A stretch of DNA of 64,000 nt from the NCBI GenBank assembly GCA_963169915.1, contig CAUJEM010000091.1:62001-126000 (forward strand). The letters run 5' to 3'. The notes beneath the pieces were generated by a model, which made no database searches, was not told the origin of the DNA, and worked only from the letters and a program-made list of their open reading frames with translations. Shown here piece after piece: positions 40,641 to 50,384 of this stretch (within the stretch, counting starts at the first letter, position 1; each line of letters opens with the position of its first letter). A program made the position numbers and the translations under genes. The DNA is from Myxococcota bacterium. GTDB taxonomy: Bacteria > Myxococcota_A > Polyangia > Polyangiales > Polyangiaceae.

Positions 40641-43082
40641 GTGCCCTCGACCTCGTCTCGTCAGCTCCCGGCGCCGTCGCTGCTCGGCGTCGCGCTCGCC
40701 AGCGGCCTCGTGCTCGGCCTCGAGGTGCTGCTCACTCGCGTGCTGTCGTTCACGGTGCAGACGGCGTTCATCCACCTGGTGCTCGCGGTCGCCATGGCGG
40801 GCTTCGGGATCGCGGGGACGGTCGTCGCCCTGCGCGGCGTGCCCGCTTCGGCCGAGGTGAGGGATCTGGCGCTCGGGCGCGCGTCGCTGGCCTTCGCGGT
40901 CAGCACGGTCGTCTGCTTCGCCGCCGTCGCGCGCCTGGCGCCCCTCGTCGCAGGCTCGTTCTGGTGGGCGTTTGGCGTCAGCGCGCTCTTGCTTGGCCCC
41001 TTCGTCTCTGGAGGCCTCGTCGTCACCTTGGCGCTCGCGACGGCCGGCGAGCGAGTGGGGCGGGTCTACGCTGCCGATCTCTTCGGCTCTGCGCTCGGCT
41101 GCCTCGTCCCGATGGCGGTGCTGCACCCGCTGGGAGGGGAGCGCCTGGTGGCGCTGCTCGCCCTCGGCGCCCTGGTGCCCGCCGCGGTGTTCTTCCGCGA
41201 GCGGCGGCGCCTCGTCAGCGCGCCCTTCTTGGGCGCGCTCGCCCTCACGGGCGCCGCCGTCGCGCTGCCGCAGGCGGCGTTCCCGTTCCGCGGGGAGGCC
41301 TGGAGTCAGGTGTCGGTGCTGCGTCAGGTGTCGGCGCGCGAGGGCTACCGCATGACGAGCGCCTTCACGCGCTGGAACGCGGTAGGTCGGGTGGAGGTCT
41401 TCGATTTTGCCGACGTGCCGGGCGGCCCAGCGCCCTACCCGTATCGGTTCTACGCTCAAGACGACACCGCCGGCGCGCTGGTGGTGCGCTGGGACGGCCG
41501 TGACAAGAATTCTGGCGAGCCAGCCAGCGCGGGCAGCCCGATCCCAGCGCTGTGCACCGACTCGGTCTGGGCCCAAGGCTACTATCGCCCTCGCCAGCGG
41601 GTCCTGATCATCGGGGTCGGGGGCGGGCTGGACGTGCAGTGCGCCCTCTACAACGCCGCGGCGGAGGTGGACGCCGTGGAGATCAACCCCGGCGTCTTCG
41701 AGAACCTCCGGGGCCCCTCCTTCGAGTACACCGGCCGGCTCGCGGACATCGCCAAGCTCCGGCTCCACCTGCGTGACGGCCGCAGCTTCGCGCACGGCGC
41801 GCCGGGCGGCAGCTATGATCTGGTGCAGCTCAGCGGCGTGGACACCAAGCACCTGCTGGCGAGCGGCTCGCTCGCGCTCGCCGAGAACCTCCTCTACACG
41901 GAGGAGGCGCTCGGGGATTACCTGCGACTGCTGTCGCCGGAGGGCACGCTCAGCATGATCTACTTCCACGAGCCGCTCGCGCTGCGCCTGCTCAGCACCG
42001 TGCTCGTCGCGCTCGAGCGGCACGGCGCGGCCGAGCCCTTGAAGCACGTGGTGATGCACCGCAACGGCTCCATGTACGGGTTGCTCGTCAAGCGCCACCC
42101 CTTCGACGCGGCGGAGCTCGCGGACTACCGCCGCGGGACGCTGGCGCAGGGGAGGCGCTTCGCGGGCGCGCGGGTCGCCATCTTCGAGCCCTTCGAGCTC
42201 CTGGTGGATCGTCCCTACGCCCCGCTCTGGGCCCCAGACGCGCCCGCGGCGCCGGAGCTGCGGGCCTTCACCACCGCCGTCACCGCCGGGAGGTGGCGGG
42301 ACTTCGCGGCGCGCTACCCGGCCGACATCCACCCGGTGAGCGACGATCGCCCGTTCTTCTTCGACATCTTTCGCTACTCCGGGGTGGGAGTGCTCGGCTT
42401 GCCCCACCTGCGGGCGGGGCTCGGCGCGCTCCTCGGCGTCCTCGGCGCGAGCTTCCTCCTGTCGCTGGCGCCGCTCTGGCGCTTGCGGCGCCAGCTCCGC
42501 TCGGCGGAGCTCTCCGCGGTCTCCGGCTACTTCTCGCTGGTCGGCCTCGCGTTCCTGGCGGTGGAGATCTGGCTCATCCACCGGCTCGCCATGTGGATGG
42601 GGCATCAGACGGCCGCGTTCGCCGTGGTGCTCGCCAGCCTGCTCGTCGCCACGGGCCTCGGCGCCGCCTTCGGGCCGCGCCTCATCGCGCCGCTGCTCGC
42701 GCGCACGCGGTGGGCCATGCTGCTCTTGCTCGTCGCGCTGCTGGCGCTGGGGCTCGGCCTCGGACCGCTGGTGGAGGCGACCTGGCAAGCGCCCGCGGCC
42801 GTGAAGCTCGCGCTGGCGGGGCTCGTGAGCTTCACGCCCGGGGTCTTGATGGGCGTGCCCTTCCCGGCCGGGCTCGAGTGGCTGGGTCGGCGCGCACCCG
42901 AGGCGCTGCCTTGGGCCATCGCGCTCAATTTCTTCGCCTCGGTCGTCGGCAGCCTGCTCGTCATCCCGCTCACGATGCTCTGGGGATATTCGGCGCTCTT
43001 GGTGGTGGCGGCGGTCCTCTATGGCGTCGTCGCGGTGCTCGGCATGCGGCTGCTCGCGGTGGGCTCGGAGGGCGCTCCGTGA
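40641..43082 (+). CDS. Fused membrane/spermidine-synthase-like protein 1
   Basis: 813 aa. About six N-terminal membrane helices to residue 215, a Rossmann domain of the spermidine synthase/methyltransferase fold at about 300-500 (LIIGVGGGLDVQCALYN, DAVEINPGVF, YDLVQLSGVDT, LYTEEALGDYLRLLSPEG), the box PVSDDRPFFFDIFR near 567, then six or more membrane helices. Fused MFS/spermidine synthase proteins have this architecture. The canonical polyamine-site DSSDP is LSGVDT here, so polyamine synthesis is doubtful. GTG start. Its stop overlaps the GTG of paralogue 2 (GTGA). Confidence 0.85.
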   Translation: MPSTSSRQLPAPSLLGVALASGLVLGLEVLLTRVLSFTVQTAFIHLVLAVAMAGFGIAGTVVALRGVPASAEVRDLALGRASLAFAVSTVVCFAAVARLAPLVAGSFWWAFGVSALLLGPFVSGGLVVTLALATAGERVGRVYAADLFGSALGCLVPMAVLHPLGGERLVALLALGALVPAAVFFRERRRLVSAPFLGALALTGAAVALPQAAFPFRGEAWSQVSVLRQVSAREGYRMTSAFTRWNAVGRVEVFDFADVPGGPAPYPYRFYAQDDTAGALVVRWDGRDKNSGEPASAGSPIPALCTDSVWAQGYYRPRQRVLIIGVGGGLDVQCALYNAAAEVDAVEINPGVFENLRGPSFEYTGRLADIAKLRLHLRDGRSFAHGAPGGSYDLVQLSGVDTKHLLASGSLALAENLLYTEEALGDYLRLLSPEGTLSMIYFHEPLALRLLSTVLVALERHGAAEPLKHVVMHRNGSMYGLLVKRHPFDAAELADYRRGTLAQGRRFAGARVAIFEPFELLVDRPYAPLWAPDAPAAPELRAFTTAVTAGRWRDFAARYPADIHPVSDDRPFFFDIFRYSGVGVLGLPHLRAGLGALLGVLGASFLLSLAPLWRLRRQLRSAELSAVSGYFSLVGLAFLAVEIWLIHRLAMWMGHQTAAFAVVLASLLVATGLGAAFGPRLIAPLLARTRWAMLLLLVALLALGLGLGPLVEATWQAPAAVKLALAGLVSFTPGVLMGVPFPAGLEWLGRRAPEALPWAIALNFFASVVGSLLVIPLTMLWGYSALLVVAAVLYGVVAVLGMRLLAVGSEGAP

Positions 43083-45529
43083 GCCCCGCCCAGCCCGAGC
43101 GGAGCTGGCCGCTGGCAGCCGGGCTGGGCGTCGGGAGCCTGAGCGCCGCGTGCATGCTGACCGAGGTGCTGCTCACGCGGCTGCTGTCGGTCGTCATCTG
43201 GTACCACTTCGCGTTCTTCGCCATCTCCGTCGCCTTGCTCGGCTTGGGGGTCGGCGCGCTCGTGGTCCACCTGCTCGGCGTGCGCGCGCGCGGTGAGCGC
43301 GGGATGACGCTGCTGATCGCGAGCTGCGTCGCGCTGCCCCTCGTCTTGTTGGGACTCGACGTGGCGATGCTGCGCTGGGTCCCCACGCTCGTGGACTCTG
43401 GGAGCATGTTCACGCGCTTCGGCGCTTGGCTGCTCGTCGTGTTCTTGGCCGCGGCGGCGCCGTTCTTTCTCGGGGGGCTGGGGCTCGGCTTGGCGCTCCA
43501 GCGCTGGAGCCATCGCGCCGAGCGGCTCTACGCTTGGGACCTGCTCGGCGCAGGGCTCGGCTGCGCGCTCGTGGTGCCCTTGATCGGCCTGCTCGGAGCG
43601 CCGCTGGCGGTGATGGCGGCGGCGGCGCTCGCCGTGCTCGCGGCCGGCGCCTTCCTGGCCGCCGACGGCCGGCTGACGGGCTGGCGCGCCGGTGGGGTGG
43701 TGCTCGAACTCGCGCTCGTCGTCGTGGCGGGGTGGGCGGGGCAGCGCGCCGAGCTGTTCACGCTCACGGTCGCCAAGGGGGTGGATCTGCAAGCGATGCA
43801 CTCGGAGTTCCAGCGCTGGAACTCGTTCTCCCTCGTCACCGTGCTGCGCTACGACGGTCGGACGGCGTGGGGCGCCTCGCCCAACTACCACGGCCCGAAG
43901 CCGGAGCAGCGCGCGCTGCTCATCGACATGAACGCGCTGACGATGGTGACGCGCCCCGCGGAGGACGGCGCGGATCTCGGCTACCTGACCGAGGACCTGA
44001 GCGCCTTCGCGTTCAAGCTCAAGCCGCAGGCCGGTGACATCGCCGTGATCGGCGCGGGCGGCGGGAAGGACGTGCTCGCCGGCCTCAGCGCCGGCGCGAA
44101 GCGGGCGACGGCGGTGGAGATCAACTCGCTCATCGTCGACGACGTGATGCGAGGCACCTTGCGCGAGTTCACGCGCGGGCTCTACGACCGCCCGGACGTC
44201 CGAGTGGTGGTGGAGGACGGCCGCAGCTTCATCCGGCGGGACGACCGGCGCTACGACGTCATCTTGCTCAGCATGGTGGACACCTCCGCCGCCACGGCCG
44301 CCGGCGCCTATGCGCTCACTGAGAACAGCCTCTACACCGTCGAGGCCTTCACGGACTTCATGGCACGACTCGCGCCCGGGGGGCTGCTCACGGTCGCCTC
44401 GGGGAGCATGCCGGGCATCGCGGTCGGGGCGCGCCTCACGAGCATCGCCAGGGAGGCGCTGCGCCGCCTCGGGAAGGACCCGGCGCGGGGGATCGCCGTG
44501 CTCAGCACCCCGCTGGTGGGCTCCCCCCACTTCACCATGTACGACCTCATCGTCGCGCCGGACGGGCTCGACGCGGCAGCGTCCCGACTCATCGATGAGC
44601 GCGCCGCGCAGCTCGCGTTCCAGCGCGTCGTCATCCCCGGGGTCCAGCTACAGCCGCGCACCTGGGAAGATCGGCTCATCCAGGACATCGCCGGCGCCAG
44701 CAGTGAGGGCGCGTTGAGGGCGCAGCTCGGCGCGCTGCCTCTCGACGTCAGTCCCACGACCGATGATCGTCCATTTTTCTTCTACCAAGATCGCCTACGG
44801 AACCTGCCCGCGGCGCTGGCCTCCGCGGAGCCGATGCACCTGTTCGGCAACGGGCTGGTCTTCATCGCGAAGCTCGCCCTGGTCGCCCTGCTCGCGGTCA
44901 CGGCCTTCTTCTTCCTCCCGCTCCTGTGGAGTCGCCGGAGCCTGGCGGCGGGCGGCGGCTCGCTCGCGGCGGATCTGGGCTACGTCAGCTGCCTGGGGGT
45001 AGGGTTCATGCTCCTCGAGCTCCCCACCATCCAGCGCTTCTCGCTCTACCTCGGCAACCCAGCCGCCACGCTCGCGGTGGTGCTGCTGGTGTTGCTGCTC
45101 TCGGGGAGCCTCGGCAGTCGGCTGCTCGGTGGAAGCTCGGCGGGAGCGCCATGGCGCGCTCGCGGGGCCTTCGTGGGCGTGCTGTTCTGGGGGGTGGCCT
45201 CGGTCGTTCTCACGCCGGCGCTCTTCGAGGGGACTCGGAGCGCCGCGCTCTGGACGCGGATCCTGGTGGCCGCCGCGCTCTTGGCGCCGCTCGGGGTCGC
45301 GCTCGGGGTGCCGCTGCCGGCAGCGCTCCGCCACGTGGCCGCGCGCGCGCCGGAGCGGATCCCCTGGCTCTGGGGCCTCAATGGGGCGGCCAGCGTGCTC
45401 GGGAGCGTGCTGGCGACCCTGCTCGGGCTGCACGCCGGGATCACGCTGACCCTGGCCGTCGGCCTCGGCGCCTACCTCCTGGCGCTGGCCCTCTCGTTCG
45501 CCGTGCTGCGCGCGCCGGGTGCTGGCTGA
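43079..45529 (+). CDS. Fused membrane/spermidine-synthase-like protein 2
   Basis: 816 aa from GTG 43079. Same layout as paralogue 1: N-terminal helices (LTRLLSVVIWYHFAFFAISVALLGLG), SAM-type fold near 315-450 (IAVIGAGGGKDVLAGL, ATAVEINSLI, YDVILLSMVDTSAATAAGAYALTENSLYTVEAF), PTTDDRPFFFYQ near 560, then C-terminal helices including FMLLELPTIQRFSLYLGNPAATLAVVLLVLLL. The frame stays open upstream inside paralogue 1, but the GTGA overlap and the start of homology fix the start. Substrate unknown. Confidence 0.85.
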   Translation: MSPAQPERSWPLAAGLGVGSLSAACMLTEVLLTRLLSVVIWYHFAFFAISVALLGLGVGALVVHLLGVRARGERGMTLLIASCVALPLVLLGLDVAMLRWVPTLVDSGSMFTRFGAWLLVVFLAAAAPFFLGGLGLGLALQRWSHRAERLYAWDLLGAGLGCALVVPLIGLLGAPLAVMAAAALAVLAAGAFLAADGRLTGWRAGGVVLELALVVVAGWAGQRAELFTLTVAKGVDLQAMHSEFQRWNSFSLVTVLRYDGRTAWGASPNYHGPKPEQRALLIDMNALTMVTRPAEDGADLGYLTEDLSAFAFKLKPQAGDIAVIGAGGGKDVLAGLSAGAKRATAVEINSLIVDDVMRGTLREFTRGLYDRPDVRVVVEDGRSFIRRDDRRYDVILLSMVDTSAATAAGAYALTENSLYTVEAFTDFMARLAPGGLLTVASGSMPGIAVGARLTSIAREALRRLGKDPARGIAVLSTPLVGSPHFTMYDLIVAPDGLDAAASRLIDERAAQLAFQRVVIPGVQLQPRTWEDRLIQDIAGASSEGALRAQLGALPLDVSPTTDDRPFFFYQDRLRNLPAALASAEPMHLFGNGLVFIAKLALVALLAVTAFFFLPLLWSRRSLAAGGGSLAADLGYVSCLGVGFMLLELPTIQRFSLYLGNPAATLAVVLLVLLLSGSLGSRLLGGSSAGAPWRARGAFVGVLFWGVASVVLTPALFEGTRSAALWTRILVAAALLAPLGVALGVPLPAALRHVAARAPERIPWLWGLNGAASVLGSVLATLLGLHAGITLTLAVGLGAYLLALALSFAVLRAPGAG

Positions 45530-45553
45530 GGCGTCCGGCGCGCGAGGTCGTGC

Positions 45554-45559
45554 TAGCGT
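45554..45559 (+). promoter_or_regulatory. -10-like hexamer of the IPP isomerase gene
   Basis: TAGCGT ends 9 nt before the ATG at 45569, the same hexamer as upstream of mvk and the DUF2752 gene. Confidence 0.45.
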
Positions 45560-45568
45560 CCCGCGGGC

Positions 45569-46630
45569 ATGACACGCATCGGCGAGCGCAAGGCCGACCA
45601 CATCGAGCTGGCCGCTCGAGGAGACGTCGGGTTCAAGCAGACCACCACCTTGCTGGAGTGCGTGCGCCTCGTGCACGACGCGCTCCCCGAGCTGAGCGTG
45701 GCGGAGCTGGACACCAGCCAGGTCGTGCTGGGCAAGCGGCTGCGCGTCCCGCTCCTCATCGCGGGCATGACGGGGGGCACGGGGCGTGCGCGAGACGTCA
45801 ATCAGCAGCTCGCCGCCGTGGCGGAGCAGCTCGGCTGCGCCTTTGGGCTCGGTAGCCAGCGCGCCATGCACCGCGCCGAAGAGAGCGCGGACACCTACGC
45901 CGTGCGGGGGGTCGCTCCCAACGTGCTGCTGCTGGGCAACCTCGGCGCGGTGCAGGCCGCGCAGCTGAAGACGGCGGAGGTGGCGCGGCTGGTCGAGCGC
46001 GTGCAGGCCGACGCGCTGTGCGTCCACCTCAACCCCGCCATGGAGCTCATCCAAGCGGAGGGCGATCGGGACTTTCGCGGGTGCCTGGCGGCCATCGAGC
46101 GCCTCGTCCGGGAGCTGCCCGTGCCCGTCATCGCGAAGGAGACGGGCTGCGGGCTCTCCGCGGCCGTCGGGCGCCGGCTGCAGGCCATCGGCGTGCGGCA
46201 CGTGGACGTCTCCGGCGCGGGGGGGACGTCGTGGGTGGGCGTGGAGACACGGCGAGCGGCGGGCGCGCACCGCGCGCTCGGGGAGCAATTCTGGGAGTGG
46301 GGGATCCCCACCGGCGCCAGCGTCGCGCAGCTCGCGCCGCTCGGCTTCGAGACGCTGTTCGCCACGGGCGGCATCAAGTCCGGCCTCGACGTCGCCCGCG
46401 CGATCGTCCTCGGGGCCTCAGCGGGCGGCATCGCCCGGCCCGTGCTTCAGGCCTTCGAGGCGGGTGGCGCCGAGGGCGCGCGGCAGCTGCTCGACGGCGT
46501 CGTGACGGAGCTGCGCACGGCCATGCTGCTCGTCGGCGCCCGAGACCTCGCGGCGCTGCGGCGAGCACCCCATTTCGTGACGGGAGAGCTGCGCGAGTGG
46601 CAACGGCAGGCAGACTCCGCCGAGCGCTGA
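45569..46630 (+). CDS. fni: Type 2 isopentenyl-diphosphate delta-isomerase
   Basis: 353 aa, FMN-dependent TIM barrel. RKADHIELAARGDVGF-type start (IGERKADHIEL), PLLIAGMTGGTGRARDVNQQLA, GLGSQRAM, PVIAKETGCGLS, VDVSGAGGTSWVGVE and FATGGIKSGLDVARAIVLGA are the family blocks. Interconverts IPP and DMAPP, joining the mevalonate genes on the other strand to polyprenyl synthesis. The downstream lipoprotein gene starts 34 nt inside its end. Confidence 0.96.
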   Translation: MTRIGERKADHIELAARGDVGFKQTTTLLECVRLVHDALPELSVAELDTSQVVLGKRLRVPLLIAGMTGGTGRARDVNQQLAAVAEQLGCAFGLGSQRAMHRAEESADTYAVRGVAPNVLLLGNLGAVQAAQLKTAEVARLVERVQADALCVHLNPAMELIQAEGDRDFRGCLAAIERLVRELPVPVIAKETGCGLSAAVGRRLQAIGVRHVDVSGAGGTSWVGVETRRAAGAHRALGEQFWEWGIPTGASVAQLAPLGFETLFATGGIKSGLDVARAIVLGASAGGIARPVLQAFEAGGAEGARQLLDGVVTELRTAMLLVGARDLAALRRAPHFVTGELREWQRQADSAER

Positions 46631-47667
46631 GCTGCATCGGCTGGCTGCTGCTCCCCGCTGGGTGCAGCTACGCTTGTGAGGATGACGAGCCACCGGCTGC
46701 GCCCGTCGTGGCGCGTGAGACGGTGGGTCTCGGCGAAGATCTCTTGGAGGTCCAGGACACCGGGCAGGGCGACAAGATCAGCTTGTCGCTCCAGCGCTGG
46801 CGCGGCCTACGCTACCGCGTCCACGCGAGCAGCCAGGGGAGCTTCGGGATGGAAGGCCGCCGCCCCATCACGGCGCCTCCGCTGCGCAGCGTCTCGCTGT
46901 TCGAGGTGCTGCGCGGCTCGGCGGAGCCCGCGGAGCGGAAGCTCGACGGCGGCACGGTGCGCTGCGTCGAGGAGCTGATGACGCTCGAAGAGGTCAGCGT
47001 GGACGCCCTGAGCTTCAAGGTGAGCGACGCCGGAAGCAGCGGCGCGCAGCGCGTCCCCTGGCTCGACGGCACCACCTTTCGAGCGTGCACGGACGAGCGT
47101 GCCACCATGCTGGCGCTGGAGGTGGAGACGGTGGGCCACGAGCCGCCCACGGAGGAGGTCCGGCGTCAGCTCGACGACGTGCTCGACGTCTACCGCCGGC
47201 TCCCCCTGGTGCTCCCGGAGCAGGCCGTCGGGGTCGGCGCGCGCTGGCGCCTCGAGCAGCCGCTGGCGATCCGGGGCGCCAAGGCCCACCAGTCGACGGA
47301 GCTGACGCTGCAGAGCTTCGACGACCAGCGTGCGCGCCTGCGCTTCAAGGGGCGGATCACCGCGCCGCGCCAGGAGGTGCCGCACCCCGAGCGCCCCTGG
47401 GAGACGGCGACGCTCGAGCGGTTTCGTGGCGACTCTCAGGGCGAGGTGGTGCTCGACCGACTGACGGGGGTCTTCCTGAGCGCGCACTACACGACGACCG
47501 GGGCGCTCAGCATCACGTCGGAGGCGGGCAACCGCGTCACCTACGTCGCCACCATGACCTCGACCGCCAGGAGCGAGATCTTGGCCGCGGAGCCTGCACC
47601 GCCGGCGCCCTCGGCGCTCCCCGCGCCGAGCGCCGGGGCCGCGCCTGCCCCTTCGGAGCAGCCATGA
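46597..47667 (+). CDS. Lipoprotein of unknown function in the isomerase operon
   Basis: 356 aa from GTG 46597, which gives a signal peptide with lipobox LPAGC (ALSCIGWLLLPAGCSYACEDDE). The frame is open far upstream inside the isomerase gene, but only this start yields a lipoprotein. The mature part is beta-rich (ISLSLQRWRGLRYRVHASSQGS, LTLQSFDDQRARLRFKGRI, GEVVLDRLTGVFLSAHYTTTG), resembling the periplasmic LolA/DUF-type carriers only vaguely. An Ala/Pro tail ends it. It overlaps the next gene by 4 nt (ATGA). Confidence 0.75.
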   Translation: MATAGRLRRALSCIGWLLLPAGCSYACEDDEPPAAPVVARETVGLGEDLLEVQDTGQGDKISLSLQRWRGLRYRVHASSQGSFGMEGRRPITAPPLRSVSLFEVLRGSAEPAERKLDGGTVRCVEELMTLEEVSVDALSFKVSDAGSSGAQRVPWLDGTTFRACTDERATMLALEVETVGHEPPTEEVRRQLDDVLDVYRRLPLVLPEQAVGVGARWRLEQPLAIRGAKAHQSTELTLQSFDDQRARLRFKGRITAPRQEVPHPERPWETATLERFRGDSQGEVVLDRLTGVFLSAHYTTTGALSITSEAGNRVTYVATMTSTARSEILAAEPAPPAPSALPAPSAGAAPAPSEQP

Positions 47668-49547
47668 CGGAGCGGCTGCTCGCGTGGCTACGTCGGCATG
47701 GGCTGTCGCTCGGCGTCTGGGCGCTGCACCTCAGCCTGCTCGGGCAGCTGCTCCCGCTGTCCCTGTTCATCCACGACGTTCCGGTCTCTGGCTTCGATTT
47801 TGCGCTGCACCTCTATCAATTCCAACGAGCGGCCCAGTCGTTCTCGGAGGTGGGCCAGCTCTGGAGCTACGATCCCCTGTTTTTGGCTGGGCAGCCTGCG
47901 GGCGTCCTCGAAGATCTGACGAGCAAGGGCTCGGAGCTCTGGATCATCGCGGGCGCTCGGGTCGGGCTCAGCCTCGCGCGGTCGCTCTACCTGCTCCTGC
48001 TCGTCACGCACCTGCTCGTGCCCGTGCTGGGCTGGGCCTCGGCGCGGCTCTTCGGGCTGTCGCCACCGCAAGCGCGGCTCGCGATGGCGCTCTGGGTGCT
48101 CCTCTGGTGGTTCGACTCGGCGCTCCACATCGCCTGGTGGATCGGCATGTTCAGCTGGGCGGGCGCCGCGCTGCTGGTGGTGTTCGTGGTCGCGCTCGTC
48201 CATCACGGGGTGGAGAGCGGGCGCCGCTGGCCCTGGTGGCTGCTGATCCTCGTGGCGCCCACGCTGGCCTTGCACCACCCCTTCGGTGCGATCACGGCGG
48301 CGCCCGCCTGCGCCGTCCTCCTGGCGCGCCGCTGGCGGCGGCTGCGCGCCGTCGACGCGCTCCTGCTGGCGGTGGCGGGGCTCGCGGCGGCGAGCACGGC
48401 GCTGGTGTGGCTGCGGCCGTACCTCGCGTACCGCCACCTCATGCTCGACATCCCGGCGATCGGCTCGCCGAGTCTCGTGTACGTGGTCTACGACTCGCTC
48501 GACACCTTCAAGGACTATCTGCGGACCGGCTTCCCGGTGCGCACCGTCTATCGCACGGTGGGCTGGGTCGCGGCGGCCATCCTGCTGCGTCGGTGGTGGC
48601 GCGTGAGGGACCCGCGCGTGGCTCCCTTGGCGCTGCTCATCGGCGTCGGCGTGGGCTTCGCCTATCTGGGCGGCTACTCGCACGCCCTTCAGCAGACGCA
48701 GCCGTACCGCCAGATCATGCCGGCGATGCTCGCTGCCGCGCTGCCGACGGCCGTGCTCCTCCAGGAGATCGCCAGCCCCGCGGCGCTGCGGGCGCTCCCC
48801 GGCAACGCGAAGGTGCTCTTGTCCCTCGCGGCGGTCGCCGTCGTCCCCCGGCTCTACTTCACCGCAGCCACGTACCTGCCGCAGCTGAGCCCCACCCCCG
48901 TGGTCAGTCACGCGCAAGACATCATGACCCCGATGATCGGGCCGATGACCCACCTCACCCCGTCACCGGACTGGTACCGCGTCCGGGAGCTGCTGCAGCG
49001 CCTTCACGGTGAGCAGGCGCGGGGGCGTGTCCTCGTCGCGGAGTGGCCGCTGATGGAGTGGCTGGCGTCGTCCACGGCGCTGCCGCTCCTCGGGGGCCAC
49101 ATCGACCGGCCGGTCCCACAGATCGACGCCAACCTCTTCTCCATCGACCGACGCGATCAGCTGCCGCCGGAGCAGCTCGAGCACTACGTCGAGCGCTTCG
49201 CGATCGGCTGGTTCGTGGCGAGCGGGCGCCGCAGCGCCCTCGAGCGCACCGCCTTGGTCGAGCCCGTCCAGAGCATCGGCGCGTACCGGGTGTACCGGCT
49301 CCGGCCGGAGCCTAGCTACTTCGCCCGCGGGAGCGGCGTCATCGTCGAGCAGCGGATGAACCTCCTGCGGGTGGAGGGCGTGGAGGGCCCGGAGGTCGTG
49401 CTGAGGTATCACTGGCTGGACTCCTTGCGCTGCCGGCCCGGTTGCCAAGTCGAGCGGGCAGAGCAAGCGGGAGCTCGCGCGGGCTTTCTGCGGATCCGGC
49501 AGCCACCGGCGAGCTTCGAGATCTTCAACTCCTACGAGCTGCCATGA
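47664..49547 (+). CDS. Polytopic GT-C-like membrane protein
   Basis: 627 aa with about 11 membrane helices to residue 420 and a soluble C-terminal part. After helix 1 the loop VPVSGFDFALHLYQFQRAAQS, then LWSYDPLFLAGQPAGVLEDL, fits the first periplasmic loop of GT-C glycosyltransferases and YfhO-like proteins (acidic residue, His, then WxP/DP and GxP). I infer transfer of a sugar or other group from a polyprenyl-linked donor, which suits its place between isoprenoid genes; the acceptor is unknown. Overlaps both neighbours by 4 nt. Confidence 0.75.
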   Translation: MTERLLAWLRRHGLSLGVWALHLSLLGQLLPLSLFIHDVPVSGFDFALHLYQFQRAAQSFSEVGQLWSYDPLFLAGQPAGVLEDLTSKGSELWIIAGARVGLSLARSLYLLLLVTHLLVPVLGWASARLFGLSPPQARLAMALWVLLWWFDSALHIAWWIGMFSWAGAALLVVFVVALVHHGVESGRRWPWWLLILVAPTLALHHPFGAITAAPACAVLLARRWRRLRAVDALLLAVAGLAAASTALVWLRPYLAYRHLMLDIPAIGSPSLVYVVYDSLDTFKDYLRTGFPVRTVYRTVGWVAAAILLRRWWRVRDPRVAPLALLIGVGVGFAYLGGYSHALQQTQPYRQIMPAMLAAALPTAVLLQEIASPAALRALPGNAKVLLSLAAVAVVPRLYFTAATYLPQLSPTPVVSHAQDIMTPMIGPMTHLTPSPDWYRVRELLQRLHGEQARGRVLVAEWPLMEWLASSTALPLLGGHIDRPVPQIDANLFSIDRRDQLPPEQLEHYVERFAIGWFVASGRRSALERTALVEPVQSIGAYRVYRLRPEPSYFARGSGVIVEQRMNLLRVEGVEGPEVVLRYHWLDSLRCRPGCQVERAEQAGARAGFLRIRQPPASFEIFNSYELP

Positions 49548-50377
49548 GCGCTGCCCTGCGCATCGTCGTCGAGGTCGTCCGGTACCGCCTGGCGCGCTTG
49601 GAGATGGCCAACCTCGTGGCCAGCGTCGCCTTGGTGCTCGCGCTCAGGCTCTCGCCGCTGGACGCCGCCGTGCGGGTGCTGGCGGCGCTCGTGCTCAACG
49701 TCCTGGCGTACCTCAGCAACGACTACCACGACGTCGAGCAAGATCTCGTCACGGGGCGCGCGCCGGACAAGACACGCTTTCTGGCCGAGCACCTCGGCGC
49801 GGCGCTCTCGGCGCAGATCGTGATGTTCGGCGCGCTGGTGCTGCTGTCGGTGTGGCACGAGCCGAGCATGCTCGTGGGCGTCGTCGGGGGCGCGGGGGTG
49901 TGCTGGTTCTATTCCTGGAGGCTCAAGCGGCGACCGGGGTGGGACGTGGCGTCCATGGTCGCGTGGGGGGCGCTCATGCCGGCGGTGGCGGTCCCGCTGG
50001 CGCGGCCCGAGGCGCTCGGGCTGCTCGTGCTCTTGGGCCTCTTCTCCAGCGCCTTCGAGCTCGTGCAGGTGCTCCGGGACCGCGCCGAGGACGAGCAGCA
50101 TGGCGTGCGCACCACCGCCGTCGCCCTTGGGGAGAGGGGTGCCCTGCGGCTGCTCCGGCTCAGCATTCTGCTCGTGGTGGCGTGGACGGCGCTGGTGCTC
50201 CGGTCCTGGGGCGCGCTCGTGGTCGCGCTCGCGTGGCTTCTGCCCTACACGCCGAGTGAGAGCGCGCGCTACTGGACCAGGCTGCGGCTGGTGTTCGGCA
50301 TCGGCTGGCTCCTGGTCCTGGGGCGCGTGCTGCTCGCTGGGCCGCGTGGCGCCGGGGTGCTAGGTCAGTGGCTCTGA
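49544..50377 (+). CDS. UbiA-family prenyltransferase
   Basis: 277 aa, about eight membrane helices. First aspartate motif NDYHDVEQD (NDxxDxxxD) near residues 61-69, second motif DRAEDEQHG near 179-187 (DxxxDxxxG), both needed for Mg2+-prenyl diphosphate binding. Relatives attach prenyl chains to aromatic rings, protoheme or glycerol phosphate; the acceptor cannot be told. Last gene of the operon, translationally coupled (ATGA). Confidence 0.9.
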   Translation: MSAALRIVVEVVRYRLARLEMANLVASVALVLALRLSPLDAAVRVLAALVLNVLAYLSNDYHDVEQDLVTGRAPDKTRFLAEHLGAALSAQIVMFGALVLLSVWHEPSMLVGVVGGAGVCWFYSWRLKRRPGWDVASMVAWGALMPAVAVPLARPEALGLLVLLGLFSSAFELVQVLRDRAEDEQHGVRTTAVALGERGALRLLRLSILLVVAWTALVLRSWGALVVALAWLLPYTPSESARYWTRLRLVFGIGWLLVLGRVLLAGPRGAGVLGQWL

Positions 50378-50384
50378 CCGTAGC

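Noticed and set aside
42293-43078. N-terminal extension of the second spermidine-synthase-like protein
   Set aside because: The frame is open upstream, but this stretch lies inside the coding region of paralogue 1 in another frame; homology begins at GTG 43079.
40641-45529. Tandem true spermidine synthases
   Set aside because: Size, flanking membrane helices and the changed DSSDP site argue against a soluble polyamine enzyme.
46018-46596. Longer start for the lipoprotein after fni
   Set aside because: It would overlap fni by more than 600 nt and bury the signal peptide; GTG 46597 gives a proper lipoprotein start.
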